From NCBI GenBank assembly GCA_035578175.1, contig JAQMRL010000006.1:24632393-24696392 (forward strand): a stretch of 64,000 nt of DNA, given 5' to 3'. A program made the translations under genes and the position numbers. Of the stretch, positions 43,711 through 55,570 are shown one piece after another. Under the pieces are notes generated by a model, which saw nothing but the letters and a program-made list of their open reading frames with translations, was not told the origin of the DNA and made no database searches. The DNA comes from Catonia carolina. Taxonomy: Eukaryota; Arthropoda; Insecta; Hemiptera; Achilidae. Each line of letters opens with the position of its first letter. Positions within the stretch are counted from its first letter, which is position 1.

Positions 43711-45038
43711 CTGTAAAAAAAATTAATAAAATCATGTTAAATGATTATAAAGTCACTTCTCACACAACACCATTTTCAAAGAATTTTATAATTTGAACTT
43801 CCTCAAGATTTATCTACTGTATCCGATACCTGGGTTTTAAATGATCTTTGTGTTTCAAGACTCCTTGAAACCGATAAATGGTTTTTGATTAAATTTTGTA
43901 TTGTAAAGCTAGGTACAGACATGCTTACGAAACACCGTAGCGTATCGTTGTGGCGAACATGTTCGCGAAAAATGTGATGCAGCGTAATATAAAATCGTAA
44001 CATGGTAAAAATACTACATGGTACATTAGTACAAAATACTACAAAAAATACATGGTAAAAAAAAAATGAAAATATGCCGTGCCTGAATGGGATTCGAACT
44101 CAAGACCGCATGATGAGAGGCGAGCATGTTACCAACTACGCCAATGCGGTCGACAAAAAAACCTCAGTTTGGCTTTAAAATACGGAAAATCACTCTTTCA
44201 CGCTAAACTAGGCTCTGCTGAGGAAACATTCTCTTTATACAAGTTGTAGATCTTTTAATTTTCTATAAATTTTATTATATACACTTTTGTGGTAAAATTC
44301 ATACTAAGGCTGAATCTTAAAAAATCGGTTTTTACACTTTTCGTGAGAAAAACCAAGAAAACCGCTAATTACCGCTAAACTAAACGTTATACAAAAACAT
44401 ATTTGAAATAAAAGTCGTAGGATTTGAAATTCTCTACAACTTCAGTTATATATATTTTTTTGCGCTAAAATCCATATTAAAGTCGCAGCCTTAAAAATAC
44501 AACTTTTTTACGAGAAAACAACCTCTCCAAGAATCTGCTGATACATATCAGCAGACACGGCGCCTACGCTATCGTATAGAGCATAAAAATTTAGTAAATG
44601 AGTAGATTTTTAAAAAAATCGTAGAAGCCGTTTTTGAAAAAATCGCAAAAAAGTGAAAAATGACAGGAATAAACTACTACTTCCGGTTGACCGATTTTGA
44701 TGAAAATGTTCGCGTCGGGTCCTCTAGTGGTATCTAACTTCAGTTTGAAGTTTCAAGTTCGTACGATGTTCCGTTCTTGAGATATTCTGTTTCCACACAC
44801 ACAGACCAATCGCTAAAAACAGGTTTTTTGGGTTCAGGGGGACTAAAAATGTGTAGATCCGGTGAAAACTCTATTTCAAAAAATGGAGATAAAATAATAC
44901 TTTCCTTCCTATATATTCATATAGGTAAGAGAAAGTAATAAATCAAACTTACTAATTTATTCTTACCTTACTATAATATACACAAGCTAGTAATGTAATT
45001 ATTATCACTGGTATTAATTTATTAAGAAGATTTAACAT
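42277..45038 (-). CDS. AAA-ATPase-like (PF09820-type) protein with signal peptide, two exons
   Basis: Coding parts are 45038-44967 and 43710-42277 on the minus strand, phase 0, about 501 residues. Exon 1 gives 24 residues with a hydrophobic core (LIPVIIITLLACVYY), a likely signal peptide or anchor. Exon 2 begins ESYLDYPELTYERFFVDKSS, the N-terminal block of bacterial AAA-ATPase-like proteins (YVDKT-like), then Walker A APRGFGKT (residues 62-69), HPVIFIDY (121-128) and IINNYDAF (210-217), where the family has IDEYD. Further family landmarks are GGVVEGIVNIF and FGIIDEEISRIL. The C-terminus has an Asn-rich run from an (AAT)n tract. The family is mostly bacterial, so ancient lateral transfer is plausible (inference). 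Role unknown; ATP hydrolysis is doubtful. Confidence 0.82.
44056..44154 (-). mobile_element. SINE-3 5' part in the intron
   Basis: GGGATTCGAACTCAAGACCG is the inverted B box, CGCCAATGCGG the inverted head. Confidence 0.75.
44156..44942 (-). repeat. RepB copy in the intron
   Basis: From ACCTCAGTTTGGCTTTAAAA to TCATATAGGTAAGAGAAAGT, minus orientation. It stops 25 bp from exon 1 of the AAA-ATPase-like gene. Confidence 0.8.
44967..45038 (-). CDS. AAA-ATPase-like gene exon 1 (signal peptide)
   Basis: 24 codons starting MLNLLNKL, ending TATAGTAAG before the donor GTAAGAATA. It is short but has a good start, hydrophobic core, donor and matching phase. Confidence 0.75.
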
Positions 45039-45099
45039 ATCTACAAAATTAAAAGATCAAACAATTCGTAATTCCTCCAGAAAAAAATTTAGTAATTAA

Positions 45100-45146
45100 T
45101 AATATCAAACACTAAAATCACAAATAGAGCTACATTTTTTTATATG
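45100..45146 (-). promoter_or_regulatory. putative core promoter of the AAA-ATPase-like gene
   Basis: On the minus strand TATAAAAA at 45144-45137 is about 100 bp before the ATG, so a start near 45110 would give a UTR of about 70 bases. Confidence 0.35.
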
Positions 45147-45412
45147 CGTATAAATTTATTCACGTAAATTTCTGTGAAGTGTAAAAACAATAACGTTAAT
45201 AGCACACTAAATAAAAGTCAATAATTCAGCATAATTAATTAACGCATTTCGTAAAATGTAGAAGATTTTTAACTTCACTTGTTTAGTTTATATTGGGGAG
45301 GGGAGAAAAGATAATATTAATCTTAAATATCCTCCCCACAAAACATCTCTTATACAATCTGAGACTGTAAGGTGTCTTTACACGATCAAACTTTTTTAGT
45401 TAATTTTTTTCT

Positions 45413-45576
45413 TTTTACTTTCTCTTGCCTATATGAATATATAGGAAGGAAAGTATTGTTTTCATGTCGATTTTTAGAAATCGAGTTTTCACCGGATCTA
45501 TACGTTTTCAGACCCCCTGAACCCAAAAAACATGTTTTTAGCGATTGGTCTGTGTGTGTGTCTGTGTGTGTCTGTC

Positions 45577-45614
<38 letters not shown>

Positions 45615-46462
45615 CGTGTGTGTGTGTGTGCGTGTGTGTGTGCGCGCGTGTGTGTGTGTGCGCGCGCGTGTGTGTGTGTGTATACAAAATATCTCAAGAA
45701 CGGAACAACGTACGAACTTGAAACTTGAAACTTAAGTTACATACCACTACCGGACCCGACACGAACATTTTCATCAAAATCGGTCAACCGGAAGTAGTAG
45801 TTTATTCGTATAATTTTTCACTTTTTTGCGATTTTCTCAAAAACTGGTCCTACGATTTTTTTTAAAATCGCCTTGTTTACTCAACTTTTTATTCTCTACA
45901 AGATAGGGTAGGCGTTATGTTCGCTGAAATTCTTGGTGAGGCTGTTTTTACGTAAAAACAAAGTTTTTTTAAGATTACGGCTTAATTATGCAATTTAGCG
46001 TAAAAATTTATATAATAAAAGTTGTAGCAATTTAAAAACCTACAACTTTTATTTCAAATATTTTTTTGTATAACGCTTAGTTTAGCGGTAATTTGCAATT
46101 TTCTGTTTTTTTCTCACGAAAACGTGAGAAAAATCGACTTTTTTAACATTTCGGCCTTAGTATGCATTTTACGACAAAAGTGTTTATAATTAAATTTATA
46201 GAAAATTAAAAGATCTACAACTTTTATTTACAGCATTTTTCTCTACAGAGCCTAGTTTAGTGTGAAAGAGTGATTTTCCGTATTTTTAAGGCAAACTGAG
46301 ATCGATTTTCATTTTGCGTCCTTCACTCATGATTAAAATAAGGTTATATTTTTTGCGGTTAGTTTTTTGTTTATTTCTAATGTTTTATTACTAATGTAAG
46401 GTTATATTGTTAAATATTTGCATAGGCAAGAGAAAGTTGTGTGAGTGTTTCACACCAGATTT
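45413..46462 (+). repeat. RepB reference copy, ~1.05 kb
   Basis: Terminal ACTTTCTCTTGCC (45417-45429) is inverted as GGCAAGAGAAAGT (46425-46437), followed by a conserved GTGTGAGTGTTTCACACCAG. The interior is repetitive prose of its own: alternating AAAGATCTACAACTTTTATT-like blocks occur two to three times. No transposase. Confidence 0.8.
45551..45681 (+). repeat. TG/CG microsatellite inside RepB
   Basis: About 130 bp of TG repeats with CG and TC interruptions. The Cys/Val-rich and His/Thr-rich frames here are artefacts. Confidence 0.9.
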
Positions 46463-46465
46463 TTT

Positions 46466-46630
46466 TGGTTTAACGTCCGACTTTTCTGCAATTACTGCTA
46501 ATGCAGACGGTGATGGATGAAATGATTTTTTTTTGTAACGTATGAAAATAAGCTGTGCCTGATTGGCATTCGAACACAAGACCGCAAGATGAAAGGCGAG
46601 CACGTTACCAACTACGCCAATGCGACCGGC
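46466..46630 (-). mobile_element. SINE-3 copy
   Basis: Inverted B box region GGCATTCGAACACAAGACCG and head ACGCCAATGCGACCGG. Confidence 0.7.
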
Positions 46631-46714
46631 ATTTTTAGTTAATTTTTTAAAGTCTTACTACTGTTTCGGTTGTTTTTTCGAATATGGGTAGTATTATACA
46701 GAGTGTAAAAGTGT

Positions 46715-47712
46715 ACTATACACTTTTGTCATAAAATTCATACAAGGCCAAAATCTTAAAAATTCCAATCTTAACCGATTTTGATGGAAGAAAATCTGGT
46801 GTGAAACACTCACACAACTTTATCTTTCCAATGCAAATAATTAACAATATAAACTAACATTAGTAATAAAACATTAGAAACAAACAAACAACTAAACTCA
46901 AAAAACATAACCTTATTTTGATCATGAGTGAAAGACGCAAAATGAAATATATAGGCCCTAAACCTCAGTTTGGCTTAAAAATAAGGAAAATCACTCTTTC
47001 ATGCTAAACTAGGTTCTGTAGAGAAAAATGCTCTAAATAAAAGTTGTAGATCGTTTAATTTTTTATAACTTTTATTATATAGACTTTTGTCGTAAAATGC
47101 ATACTAAGACTGAAATCTTAAAAACTCAATTAAATTTCTTACAGATAAAAATTGAAAAAAGAAATCACTAATTACCGCTAAACTAAGCGTTATTCAAATA
47201 AATGTTTGAAATAAAATTGTAAATTTTAAATATTCTATAACTTTCCTTATATATACATGTTTGCGCTAAACTGCATATTAAGGCCGAAATCTAATTAAAA
47301 AAAAACAAATTTTCTACGAGAAAAGAGCCTCCCCAAGAATTTCAGCAGTCATAGCGCCTACCCTATCTTGTAGAGCATAAGAAATTTAGTAAATGAAGCG
47401 TTTTTTTTTAAATCCTAGGAGCCATTTTTGAGTAAATCGCAAAAAGTTAAAAATTGGACGAATAACTACTACTTTCGGTTGATCAATTTTGATGAAAATA
47501 TTCGTGTCGAGTCCTCTAGTGATACGTTACTTAAGTTTCAAGTCTCAACTTTGTACGCTATTCCTTCTGGAGATATTTTGTTCACACACCAATCGCTATA
47601 AACATATATTTTGGTTTCAGGGGGCCTGAAAACGTACATATTGGTTGAAAACTAGATTTCGAAAAATCTACATGAAAACAATACTTTCCTTCCTTCCTAG
47701 GGCAAAAGAATG
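46715..47712 (-). repeat. RepB fragment followed by a RepB copy
   Basis: 46715-46785 is an internal RepB piece; a second copy starts at 46793 (ATCTGGTGTGAAACACTCAC) and runs to 47712. Confidence 0.7.
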
Positions 47713-48514
47713 TAAAAATTATTTCATTCATTAGAATCGATATAACACTTCGTTATTGTATACTTAAGGAAATTACCGATACAATATCGTTCGTTAGTTT
47801 CCTACTGAACTTGTAAAAGTTTTTACGGCATTGGCAAAAAAGAACAGTTCTTCAATATTTTTTTTTATTTATTTATTTTATTTAGTTAAATATAGCTACA
47901 TTAAAATTACAATTCATGACTATACTAAGCTATGTACAATATTTTAAACTAAATATACTTATACGCAAAAACTCTTCTTCACAAAGAGTTCTGTCCGCGC
48001 ATAGGAGTATACAGAACAAAAACATTAATTCACTTAAATACTTATAACTACTATAAAATTACTAAGTTAAATAACTACTGGTAGCTATATTATAATAGCG
48101 ATATTATATTTCAACCCATTGTGTTGTATCAGTAAATAATTTTCATGAAAACAAATCTAACCGAGCGGGTGTTTCGCGGATTTAATAAGTACCCCACTGA
48201 TGTTACAATTTTACCTGTGATGAGCACAGGAGTAAAACTGTTAATCTTAATTATCTAATTTACTTGATTCTTAACCGGAATTATTAAATCCTATGTATGT
48301 GTTGAGATGTGAACTTGGTGAAAGAAAACAAACAGAATAATGGACTGAACAGATTATGCTTGTTGAGAAGAAACAATACAGTTGAAGAAAGTAATAGATA
48401 GAGGAAGTGTAATAAAAGTTCCGTTAAGTATACATTTAATTCAAAGTATAATCTTAATTCGTTACTTCCGTAGTCTGTAGGTATAATAATATTATAATAA
48501 AGAAGTAACGTCTT
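47713..48514. other. unassigned DNA with a T-rich start
   Basis: A poly-T/ATTT tract at about 47865-47890 could be the 3' end of a minus-strand retroposon, but no coding trace is seen. Confidence 0.3.
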
Positions 48515-48681
48515 TTTTATAATTTATTTAAAGTTGCATCAACAGCTCGGTTATTAGCGACTACGGTCGGTTATGTAACAGTGGATTTTTAACTTATGAA
48601 AAATTCCAGACCTTAGCAAGGAATCGAACCCAGGACGTCTGCGTTGTAGGTTAGCACGTTACCACTACGTTACAAAGGTGA
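48515..48681 (-). mobile_element. SINE-4 copy
   Basis: AAGTTGCATCAACAGCTCGG body, GGAATCGAACCCAGGACG inverted B box. Confidence 0.7.
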
Positions 48682-48787
48682 GTGGCGTTTACTAGCCTTA
48701 GTTAAACAACAGTGCACCTGAAAAAAATAAGCTCAAATAAAATAATTCAAGTTTAAATGTTCTATTTATTCACAATTGTAAGATAAC

Positions 48788-48850
48788 GGACGCCTTCATA
48801 GCGTAGTGGTAGTGCGCTACACTATAACGCGGAGGTCTTGGGTTCGATTT
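48788..48850 (+). mobile_element. SINE-4 head only
   Basis: ATAGCGTAGTGGTAGTGCGC and GGTTCGATT, then diverges. It resembles a tRNA 5' half but lacks a 3' acceptor strand. Confidence 0.55.
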
Positions 48851-49000
48851 AGAACAAACCAACGTATACTCCTCTTTGGTACGGTTAAAACTGACGGACA
48901 GCATGGGAATTCTGGCTTTAACCTCTTGAGAGAAACAAGTTAATTTTGAAAATTAACCATAACCTTGCTATTAAAAACACGCTGGCACAAATACCTGGCA

Positions 49001-49278
49001 AGCTTATCAGCATGCCAGGCCCTCTGAAAAGCGTATACTTTCTACCCTGCAAATGATACCTTCACTTGATTCACCACAGGGTCTGGGTGTATAATGAAAT
49101 TCATTACTCTCAGAGGAGATAACTTTGACTAGTTTCTTTTACACCTGTACTTCTTCTGTTCGTAAATGTTTCAGTCATATGATTGGCTAACCATGTGATA
49201 AGAGAGAGGACTATTTTTTGCAGCCCTGAAACTAGCAGATCGATATCAAATAATTTAAAACTCCACCTGCATGTTGTG
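49001..49278 (-). repeat. RepA copy, 3' truncated
   Basis: From AGCTTATCAGCATGCCAGGC to the RepA start complement. Confidence 0.7.
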
Positions 49279-49424
49279 GGCAGTACATATAAATAACAAG
49301 AGAACAGTGCAACCAACAGAGGTTTCTGGCAACGTATGTGGCAATTTGTGCGTCAAAAGTAATTAAAAGATATCAAACTATGATATTAACACACATATGA
49401 TTCAATTTCCGTCAAGAGGTCAAA

Positions 49425-49600
49425 TAAGGTGTCATTTGCAGGGTGGAAAATATGTGCTTTATAGAGGGCCCGGTATGTTGATAAGCATACTTTTCAACTC
49501 TGTGAGGAAGACAATGGTAAACCACCTCACTCCTCGTTTTATTTAGTGAAACATCTAGAGATTCAAACCAGCCTTTCGGCTGATGATCTAAAAACACAAA
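49425..49600 (+). repeat. RepA copy, 5' truncated
   Basis: From GTGTCATTTGCAGGGTGG to CGGCTGATGATCTAAA. With the preceding copy it makes a head-to-head pair of halves. Confidence 0.7.
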
Positions 49601-49602
49601 CT

Positions 49603-49762
49603 ATTTTAAGGGTAGATAGTGAGAGTAGTTCAAGATAAAGGGCAATTTACAAGAGTTGTATCGAATTTTCATTGATGGAGTAGACGATCAAAGTAAAAGA
49701 TGAAAATGGACAGTGTACGGCCTCCGGAAGCTGTCCATCTTACCCCTTAATTTAGGTGGGAA

Positions 49763-49804
<42 letters not shown>

Positions 49805-50160
49805 AGTCATTTTTAAATCAATATAGGTAACGATGGTAGCAAAACACTGGGAATTATCGTACATTATTTGGCCAGTAGATAAGCATCTATTGTTATCAAT
49901 TGTTTACCTCGTCTGAATGAATAATATTCCATTCACTGATATCAGTGATAAATATTTGTTAACTATAATCACTTTATAAATCCAGTCGTCTGAGCTCTTC
50001 TTAGGCCTTCTTAGGAAATTATTCAGGAAATTTGCCTGTCCTGCGCCTCCAGTATATACTGGGCAGCATATGTCTGCTCTGCCTGCCCTACCCTGCACTT
50101 GACCGTCTCAAACGCACTGACCCACCTGCGCTCCAGTATTCGTCCGGCCTTAGTGTTAAG
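49603..50160. other. unassigned DNA with a TG microsatellite
   Basis: (TG)n at about 49767-49801. A less AT-rich patch at 50035-50150 has no recognisable product. Confidence 0.35.
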
Positions 50161-50235
50161 TTTCACAGGTTGACTCCCAAGTCAATTTTTCCAATTTTGC
50201 TTAAAAATCCCATACCTATTTTATGGTTCCTTTGT

Positions 50236-51262
50236 TTTTTACTTTCTCTTGCCTATATGAATATATAGGAAGGAAAGTATTGTTTTCATGTCGATTTTTC
50301 GAAATCGAGTTTTCACCGGATCTATACGTTATCAGACCCCCTGAACCCAAAAAACATGTTTTTAGAGATTGGTCTGTGTGTGTGTGTGTGTGTGTCTGTG
50401 TGTCTGTGTGTGTGTCTATACGTTTTCAGACCCCCTGAACCCAAAAAACATGTTTTTAGCGATTGGTCTGTGTGTGTGTGAACAGAATATGTCAAGAACA
50501 GAACAACGTACGAACTTGAAACTTGAAACTTAAGTTACATACCACAACCGGACCCTACACGAACATTTTCATCAAAATCGGTCAACCGGAAGTAGTAGTT
50601 TATTCGTATAATTTTTCACTTTTTGGCGATTTTCTCAAAAACTGGTCCTACGATTTTTTTAAAAATCGCCTGGTTTACTCAATTTTTTATTTTCTACAAG
50701 ATAGGGTAGGCGCCATGTTTGCTGAAATTCTCGATGAGGCTGTTTTCACGAAAAGAAATATTTTTTTTAAGATTACGGCTTTAATATGCATTATAGCGCA
50801 AAAATGTATATAACAAAAGTTGTAGAGAATTTAAAATCCTACAACTTTTATTTCAAACATTTTTTTGTATAACGCTTAGTTTAGCAGTGATTAGCGATTT
50901 TCTGTTTTTTTCTCACGAAAACGTGTGAAAAATCGATTTTTTTAAGATTTCGGCCTTAGAATGCATTTTACGACAAAAGTATATATAATTAATTTTATAG
51001 AAAATAAAAAGATCTACAACTTTTATTTAGAGCATTTTTCTCTACAGAGCCTAGTTTAGCGTGAAAGTGTGATTTTCCGTATTTTTAAGCCAAACTGAGT
51101 TCGATTTTCATTTTGCGTCTTTCAGTCATGATTAAAATAAGGTTATATTTTTAGAGGTTAGTTTTTTGTTTATTTCTAATGTTTTATTACTAATTTTAGG
51201 TTTATTGTAAGTTATTTGCATTGGCAAGAGAAAGTTGTGTGAGTGTTTCACACCAGATTTTT
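50236..51262 (+). repeat. RepB copy inside MITE-G
   Basis: From TTTACTTTCTCTTGCC to GTTTCACACCAGAT. A ~60-bp block with ACGTTTTCAGACCCCCTGAA is duplicated around the TG repeat (50325 and 50416). Confidence 0.8.
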
Positions 51263-51764
51263 TTAATTAATTTTCTTTTTAGTCTAGAGTATTGTAAGGC
51301 TTAAATTTTTTTGGCGCTGTTTTTTAGGTGAGAGACTGATCAGGTACTCACGAATAAAATATATCACGTAAAATTTACTGTGAAAGACTGATGTATGTCT
51401 CACTGAAATTTTACTTGTATTTCTATAAAATATTATATGTATTTTTTAAATTATGTACTTTGGGCTATTTTTCAATAAAACTACATCAATGATGCGTCTC
51501 TCTATCAAGCAGTTGTTCGGCGAGTGGTAAACTTGAGTACAAGTTGTCTACATAGAGGCACCGACCAGAGTCAACTTTTACAATGCAAAAAATATTGTAT
51601 TACGAAAATTATAAAAAATTAAAAGATAAAATTATTTTTCGTAATTTAATATTATTAAAACATGTTTAATAATGAAATAATACTCTATAATAAAAGTCAA
51701 TATTATGTAATAGTAATAATAAGCTGTCAAGTTCACCAACTCATTTTTGACTCGATCGGATCAA

Positions 51765-52160
51765 GACTGCCCATAACGGACAGGTGGAGTGTCAAATTAT
51801 TTACACTCACTCTGTTCGTTGCAGGACTAAAATAAATAGTTCTGTTTCTTATCGCGTGGTCAGCCAATTAAATGACTGAATCATTTAAGAACAGAAGAAG
51901 TAGAGGTGCAAAAGACAATAATCAGGGTTATCTCCCCTGAAAGTAATGAATTTCATTATACAGCCAGACCCTGTGGTGAATAAAGTGAAGGTGTTGTTTG
52001 CAGAGTGGAAAATATGTGCTTTTCAGAGGGCCCGGCATGCTGATAAGCGTACTTTTCCACTCAGTGAGGAAGGCAACGGTAAACCACCTCACTCCTCGTT
52101 TTATTTAGTAAAACCTCTACAGGTTCAAACCAGCCTTTTGGCTGATGACCTAAACAACAA
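51765..52160 (+). repeat. RepA copy, full length, with target duplication
   Basis: Flanked by CGGATCAA at 51757-51764 and 52161-52168. Starts GACTGCCCATAACGGACAGG, ends GACCTAAACAACAA. Best definition of the family ends. Confidence 0.85.
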
Positions 52161-52361
52161 CGGATCAAAAAAATCACGAACTGAGGATATGTTTTTTGAA
52201 CTCATTTTTAACAGCTCAGTATATGATTCAATGCAACGAGCATCCATTCCGTCTCACGATTTTATGAAAAACACTAAATTACATGAGAGACGGATCAGTT
52301 TCAAAAGTATATTTTACAGATTTGGTGAGAGACGTCTGAGTGTCTCATGGGAGTCAACCTG

Positions 52362-53424
52362 TTAATAGTGATAAGAGGGCCTTTGATAACAGTCCGTGAT
52401 TTCCGTCCCACGGTGCGATTTGTACACAGAAACTATTCGACTCTAGTCCTCTGCTGAAGTCGGTTGCCCTCCCGGTAACTTTCACCAGTTGCATCACCCC
52501 CTTGGGATATAGCTGGTTTGTCCCCATGGGGTCAGCACGATAAATAGGAATACGGAAAATAACTTTGGATAGGAAAAATGACCACGACATTAATATTAAG
52601 ATTAAACTATGTATGTACTAATTTTATATTACATTAAACTACTCTGAATTTATGTTCGCATTTTTCAAACTCTCGAATCGCCTCACTTCTCCACAGGGCT
52701 TTTACAACTGCTTAACCAGTTTAGTGCCGAATATAATCCTTAGAACGTTTTTCTTTTGAGTTCCACTTCAGCAACTCCGCTTCCAAGTAAAAGTTCACAA
52801 GCACTTCCGCAAAAAATCTGACGTACAGAAATATTTTCTAAGAACATGCTAACAAAATTGTCATGTCAATCTCTAAATAATTTCCTTTTTTCTTATAACT
52901 CATCTTCCTCCTTCATTTTTTCAATACTGTACATACTATAAAAAAAAATAAAAGGAGACAATATTGATAAGGCGTGTTGTTAATTTATAACAAGTAAAAC
53001 TCTCGCAGTATATTGTTTACGTAAGAGAAAATGTACTGTAAAATCCATACATTATTATAATGTCTTCAAATCATCATATAACTTCTTTAAATAAGTCAAT
53101 AAATTAACATCTAACGGACAAAACTTGACACATTTGAAAATAAATATAATACTTTTAACCATTCTTTCACTTTCTATGTGAAAAATAAACATATATTTAG
53201 TAGTTAGATTTTCACATGTACAACATAACTCTACCTTAATGCTGCACTATGTAAAAATAGCAAACAGAATTTTTAAATTTTCTGTTAATAATAAAATAGG
53301 AATATAGTATTAAATGTTTGGAGTTAATAACAGCACTAAACACTTTCTCCTTATTATGCAGAACTCTATAATGATATTTATATACATTAATTTCAATTTA
53401 TTAACGGGGCCTATACGTTAAATT
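52362..53424. other. unassigned DNA
   Basis: 52370-52560 is noticeably less AT-rich and may be transposon-derived; the rest is AT-rich with no gene recognised. Confidence 0.3.
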
Positions 53425-53811
53425 TTGCCCATAACAGGCGGTGAAGTATTATTCCACTCGATTGACTAGTTCCAGGGCTACAATAAATGGTTCTCTTTCT
53501 TATCACATGTTCAGCCCATTGTATCACTGAAGCATTTAAGAACAGACGAGGTAGAAGTGTAAAAACCCTAGTCAGAGTTATCTCCTCTGAGAGTAATGCA
53601 TTTCATTATACAGCCAGACCCTGTAGTGAATGAAGTGAACGTGTCATTTGTAAGGTGGAAAGTAGTTGCGTTTCAGAGGGCCTGGCTTGCTGATAAGCAT
53701 GATTTTCCACTCAGTAAGGGAGGCAATGGTAAACCACCTAACTCCTCCTTTTACTTAGTAAAGCCTCCTGAGGTCAGACCACCCTTTCTACTGTTGACCT
53801 AAACAACAACA
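53425..53811 (+). repeat. RepA copy
   Basis: From GCCCATAACAGGCGG to TGACCTAAACAACAAC. Confidence 0.75.
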
Positions 53812-54770
53812 TTTTCCTTCCTTACATATAAGTATAGTGCGACAGAAAGTAAAAAATCTGGTGTGAAACACTCACACAACTTTCTCTTGCCAATGCAAAT
53901 AATTAACAATATAACCTAACATTAGTAATAAAAAATTAGAAATAAACAAAAAACTAACCTCGAAAAACATAACCTAATTTTAATCATGAGTGAAAGACGC
54001 AAAAAAAAAATTTACCTCAGTTTGGCTTAAAAATACGGAAATCACTCCTTCACGCTAAACTAGGCTGTGTAGAGAAAAATTCTCTAATTACAAGTTGTAG
54101 ATCTTTTAATTTTCTATAAATTTGATTATACACTTTTGTTGTAAAACGCATGCTAAGGCTGAAATCTTAATGAAATCGATTTTTTACACTTTTTGTGAGA
54201 AAAAACAGAAAATCGCTAATTACCGCTAAACTAAGCATTATACAAAAAAATGCTGGAGATTAAAGTTGTAGGATTTTATATTCTCTGCAACTTTTACTAG
54301 TTTACTAGATATATTTTTGTGCTAAAATGCATATAAAAGCCGTAATCTTAAAAAAGCAATTTTTTTACGAGGAAACAGCCTCTCCAAGAATTTCAGCAGA
54401 CATGGAGCCTACCTTATCTTTAAGAGCAATGTTTCCCAACCGGTGGTCCGCGGACCAAAGGTGGTCCGTGAGAGCCTTCGGGGTGGTCCGTGAGAGTCCG
54501 GTGACTACTTATAAAAAAGTAATATTTTCCCGTGATTAAATCAAAGTTACGATAGGGAACCACTATTTTAGAGCATAACAAATTTAGTAAATGAGGCGAT
54601 TTTTTAAAAATTCGTAGGAGTCATTTTTGAGAAAATCGCAAAAAAGTGAATAATACCGTGAATAAACTACTTTTTCCGGTTGACCGATTTTGATGAAAAT
54701 GTTCGTGTCGGGTCCTCTAGTGGTATGTAACTTAAGTTTCAAGTTTCATATAGGCAAGAGAAAATAAAAA
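53812..54770 (-). repeat. RepB end piece joined to a RepB copy, with a hAT MITE
   Basis: 53814-53844 is one end of RepB and 53845 (ATCTGGTGTGAAACACTCAC) is the other end of the next copy, a head-to-tail junction. The copy is opened at 54427-54565. Confidence 0.75.
54427..54565. mobile_element. hAT MITE, ~139 bp
   Basis: CAATGTTTCCCAACCGGTGG at the left, GGGAACCACTA at the right. 8-bp flanks TTTAAGAG and TTTTAGAG (54419-54426, 54566-54573). Confidence 0.75.
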
Positions 54771-55085
54771 TCTAATTAGATAAATGTAGGACAAGACAGG
54801 CTATTATGAAAGATAAATATTTTAACAGGTCTATCTGATTTAGGCTACGGATAAAACATTTATCAGATTATATTAAAATGGTTAATATTATAATTGAACT
54901 AATTTATTAAATCTGCATTATGAGGTAATGCAAATAGTTAAAATTTATAAACAGGATTATAAAATAAGATTCGTAATGCACATTAAATAAATCAGATCTC
55001 TTAACAAATTAGTCGTGATAACACAATGCTGGTTTGCTCTTTGTTGATTATAAATTAGTCGTCAGATATTATATATTTAAATATA
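54771..55085. other. AT-rich spacer
   Basis: Nothing recognised. Confidence 0.3.
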
Positions 55086-55089
55086 CAGA

Positions 55090-55570
55090 GGACGGTACAT
55101 CGTAGCGAAAAAGTGTACAGAAAATTTTTTGTATCCCTTTTAAAGTACTCCAAGACCATGTACAGTTCCTTTCAACCCAACCGCTCTCAAAAAAACCAAA
55201 TTTCGGCTTCTTGGGACTTCCCGTCTTCATATTTTTCTATTATTACATCTTTAGAATGGTGTTTCGGAAAATTTTCATTTGAAACAAGTTACACTTACCC
55301 CCGACAACACGGGTAATTTTTAAAATTTGAAGTCGGGGTCTTACAGAGGGTGCTAACCCCATCAAAAATATTTTGAAATTTTTAGTGTACAAAAAATCTT
55401 TTAACGGTATGATATTTAGCGTACGAAATTAGATAAACATGTGGTGACCCCGAAAATTTCGGGTTGCGCGCCCTCAACTTAGGGGGGAAGTTTTTTTTAT
55501 CTCCCAAACAATGCATCGTAGCATTTTTTTTTTGTGCCCCTTCCAAAGTACTTCAAGACCATGTAGCTAA
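55090..55570 (+). repeat. sequence with a repeated end block (period ~410)
   Basis: CATCGTAGC followed by AAAGTACTCCAAGACCATGT at about 55098-55162 recurs at 55513-55565 (AAAGTACTTCAAGACCATGT). It could be one monomer of a satellite. Confidence 0.5.

Larger units (their letters stand above)
50166..52361. mobile_element. MITE-G copy carrying RepB and RepA
   Basis: Ends CAGGTTGACTCCCA and the complement of the same. Compared with 40523-41310, two blocks are added: RepB (50236-51262) in a T tract and RepA (51765-52160). Confidence 0.75.

Noticed and set aside
45372..45735. Cys/Val-rich and His/Thr-rich frames on both strands
   Set aside because: They are translations of the TG microsatellite in RepB.
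48788..48850. functional tRNA gene
   Set aside because: A and B box-like motifs are present but there is no closing acceptor strand; it is the head of SINE-4, like the other tRNA-like hits.
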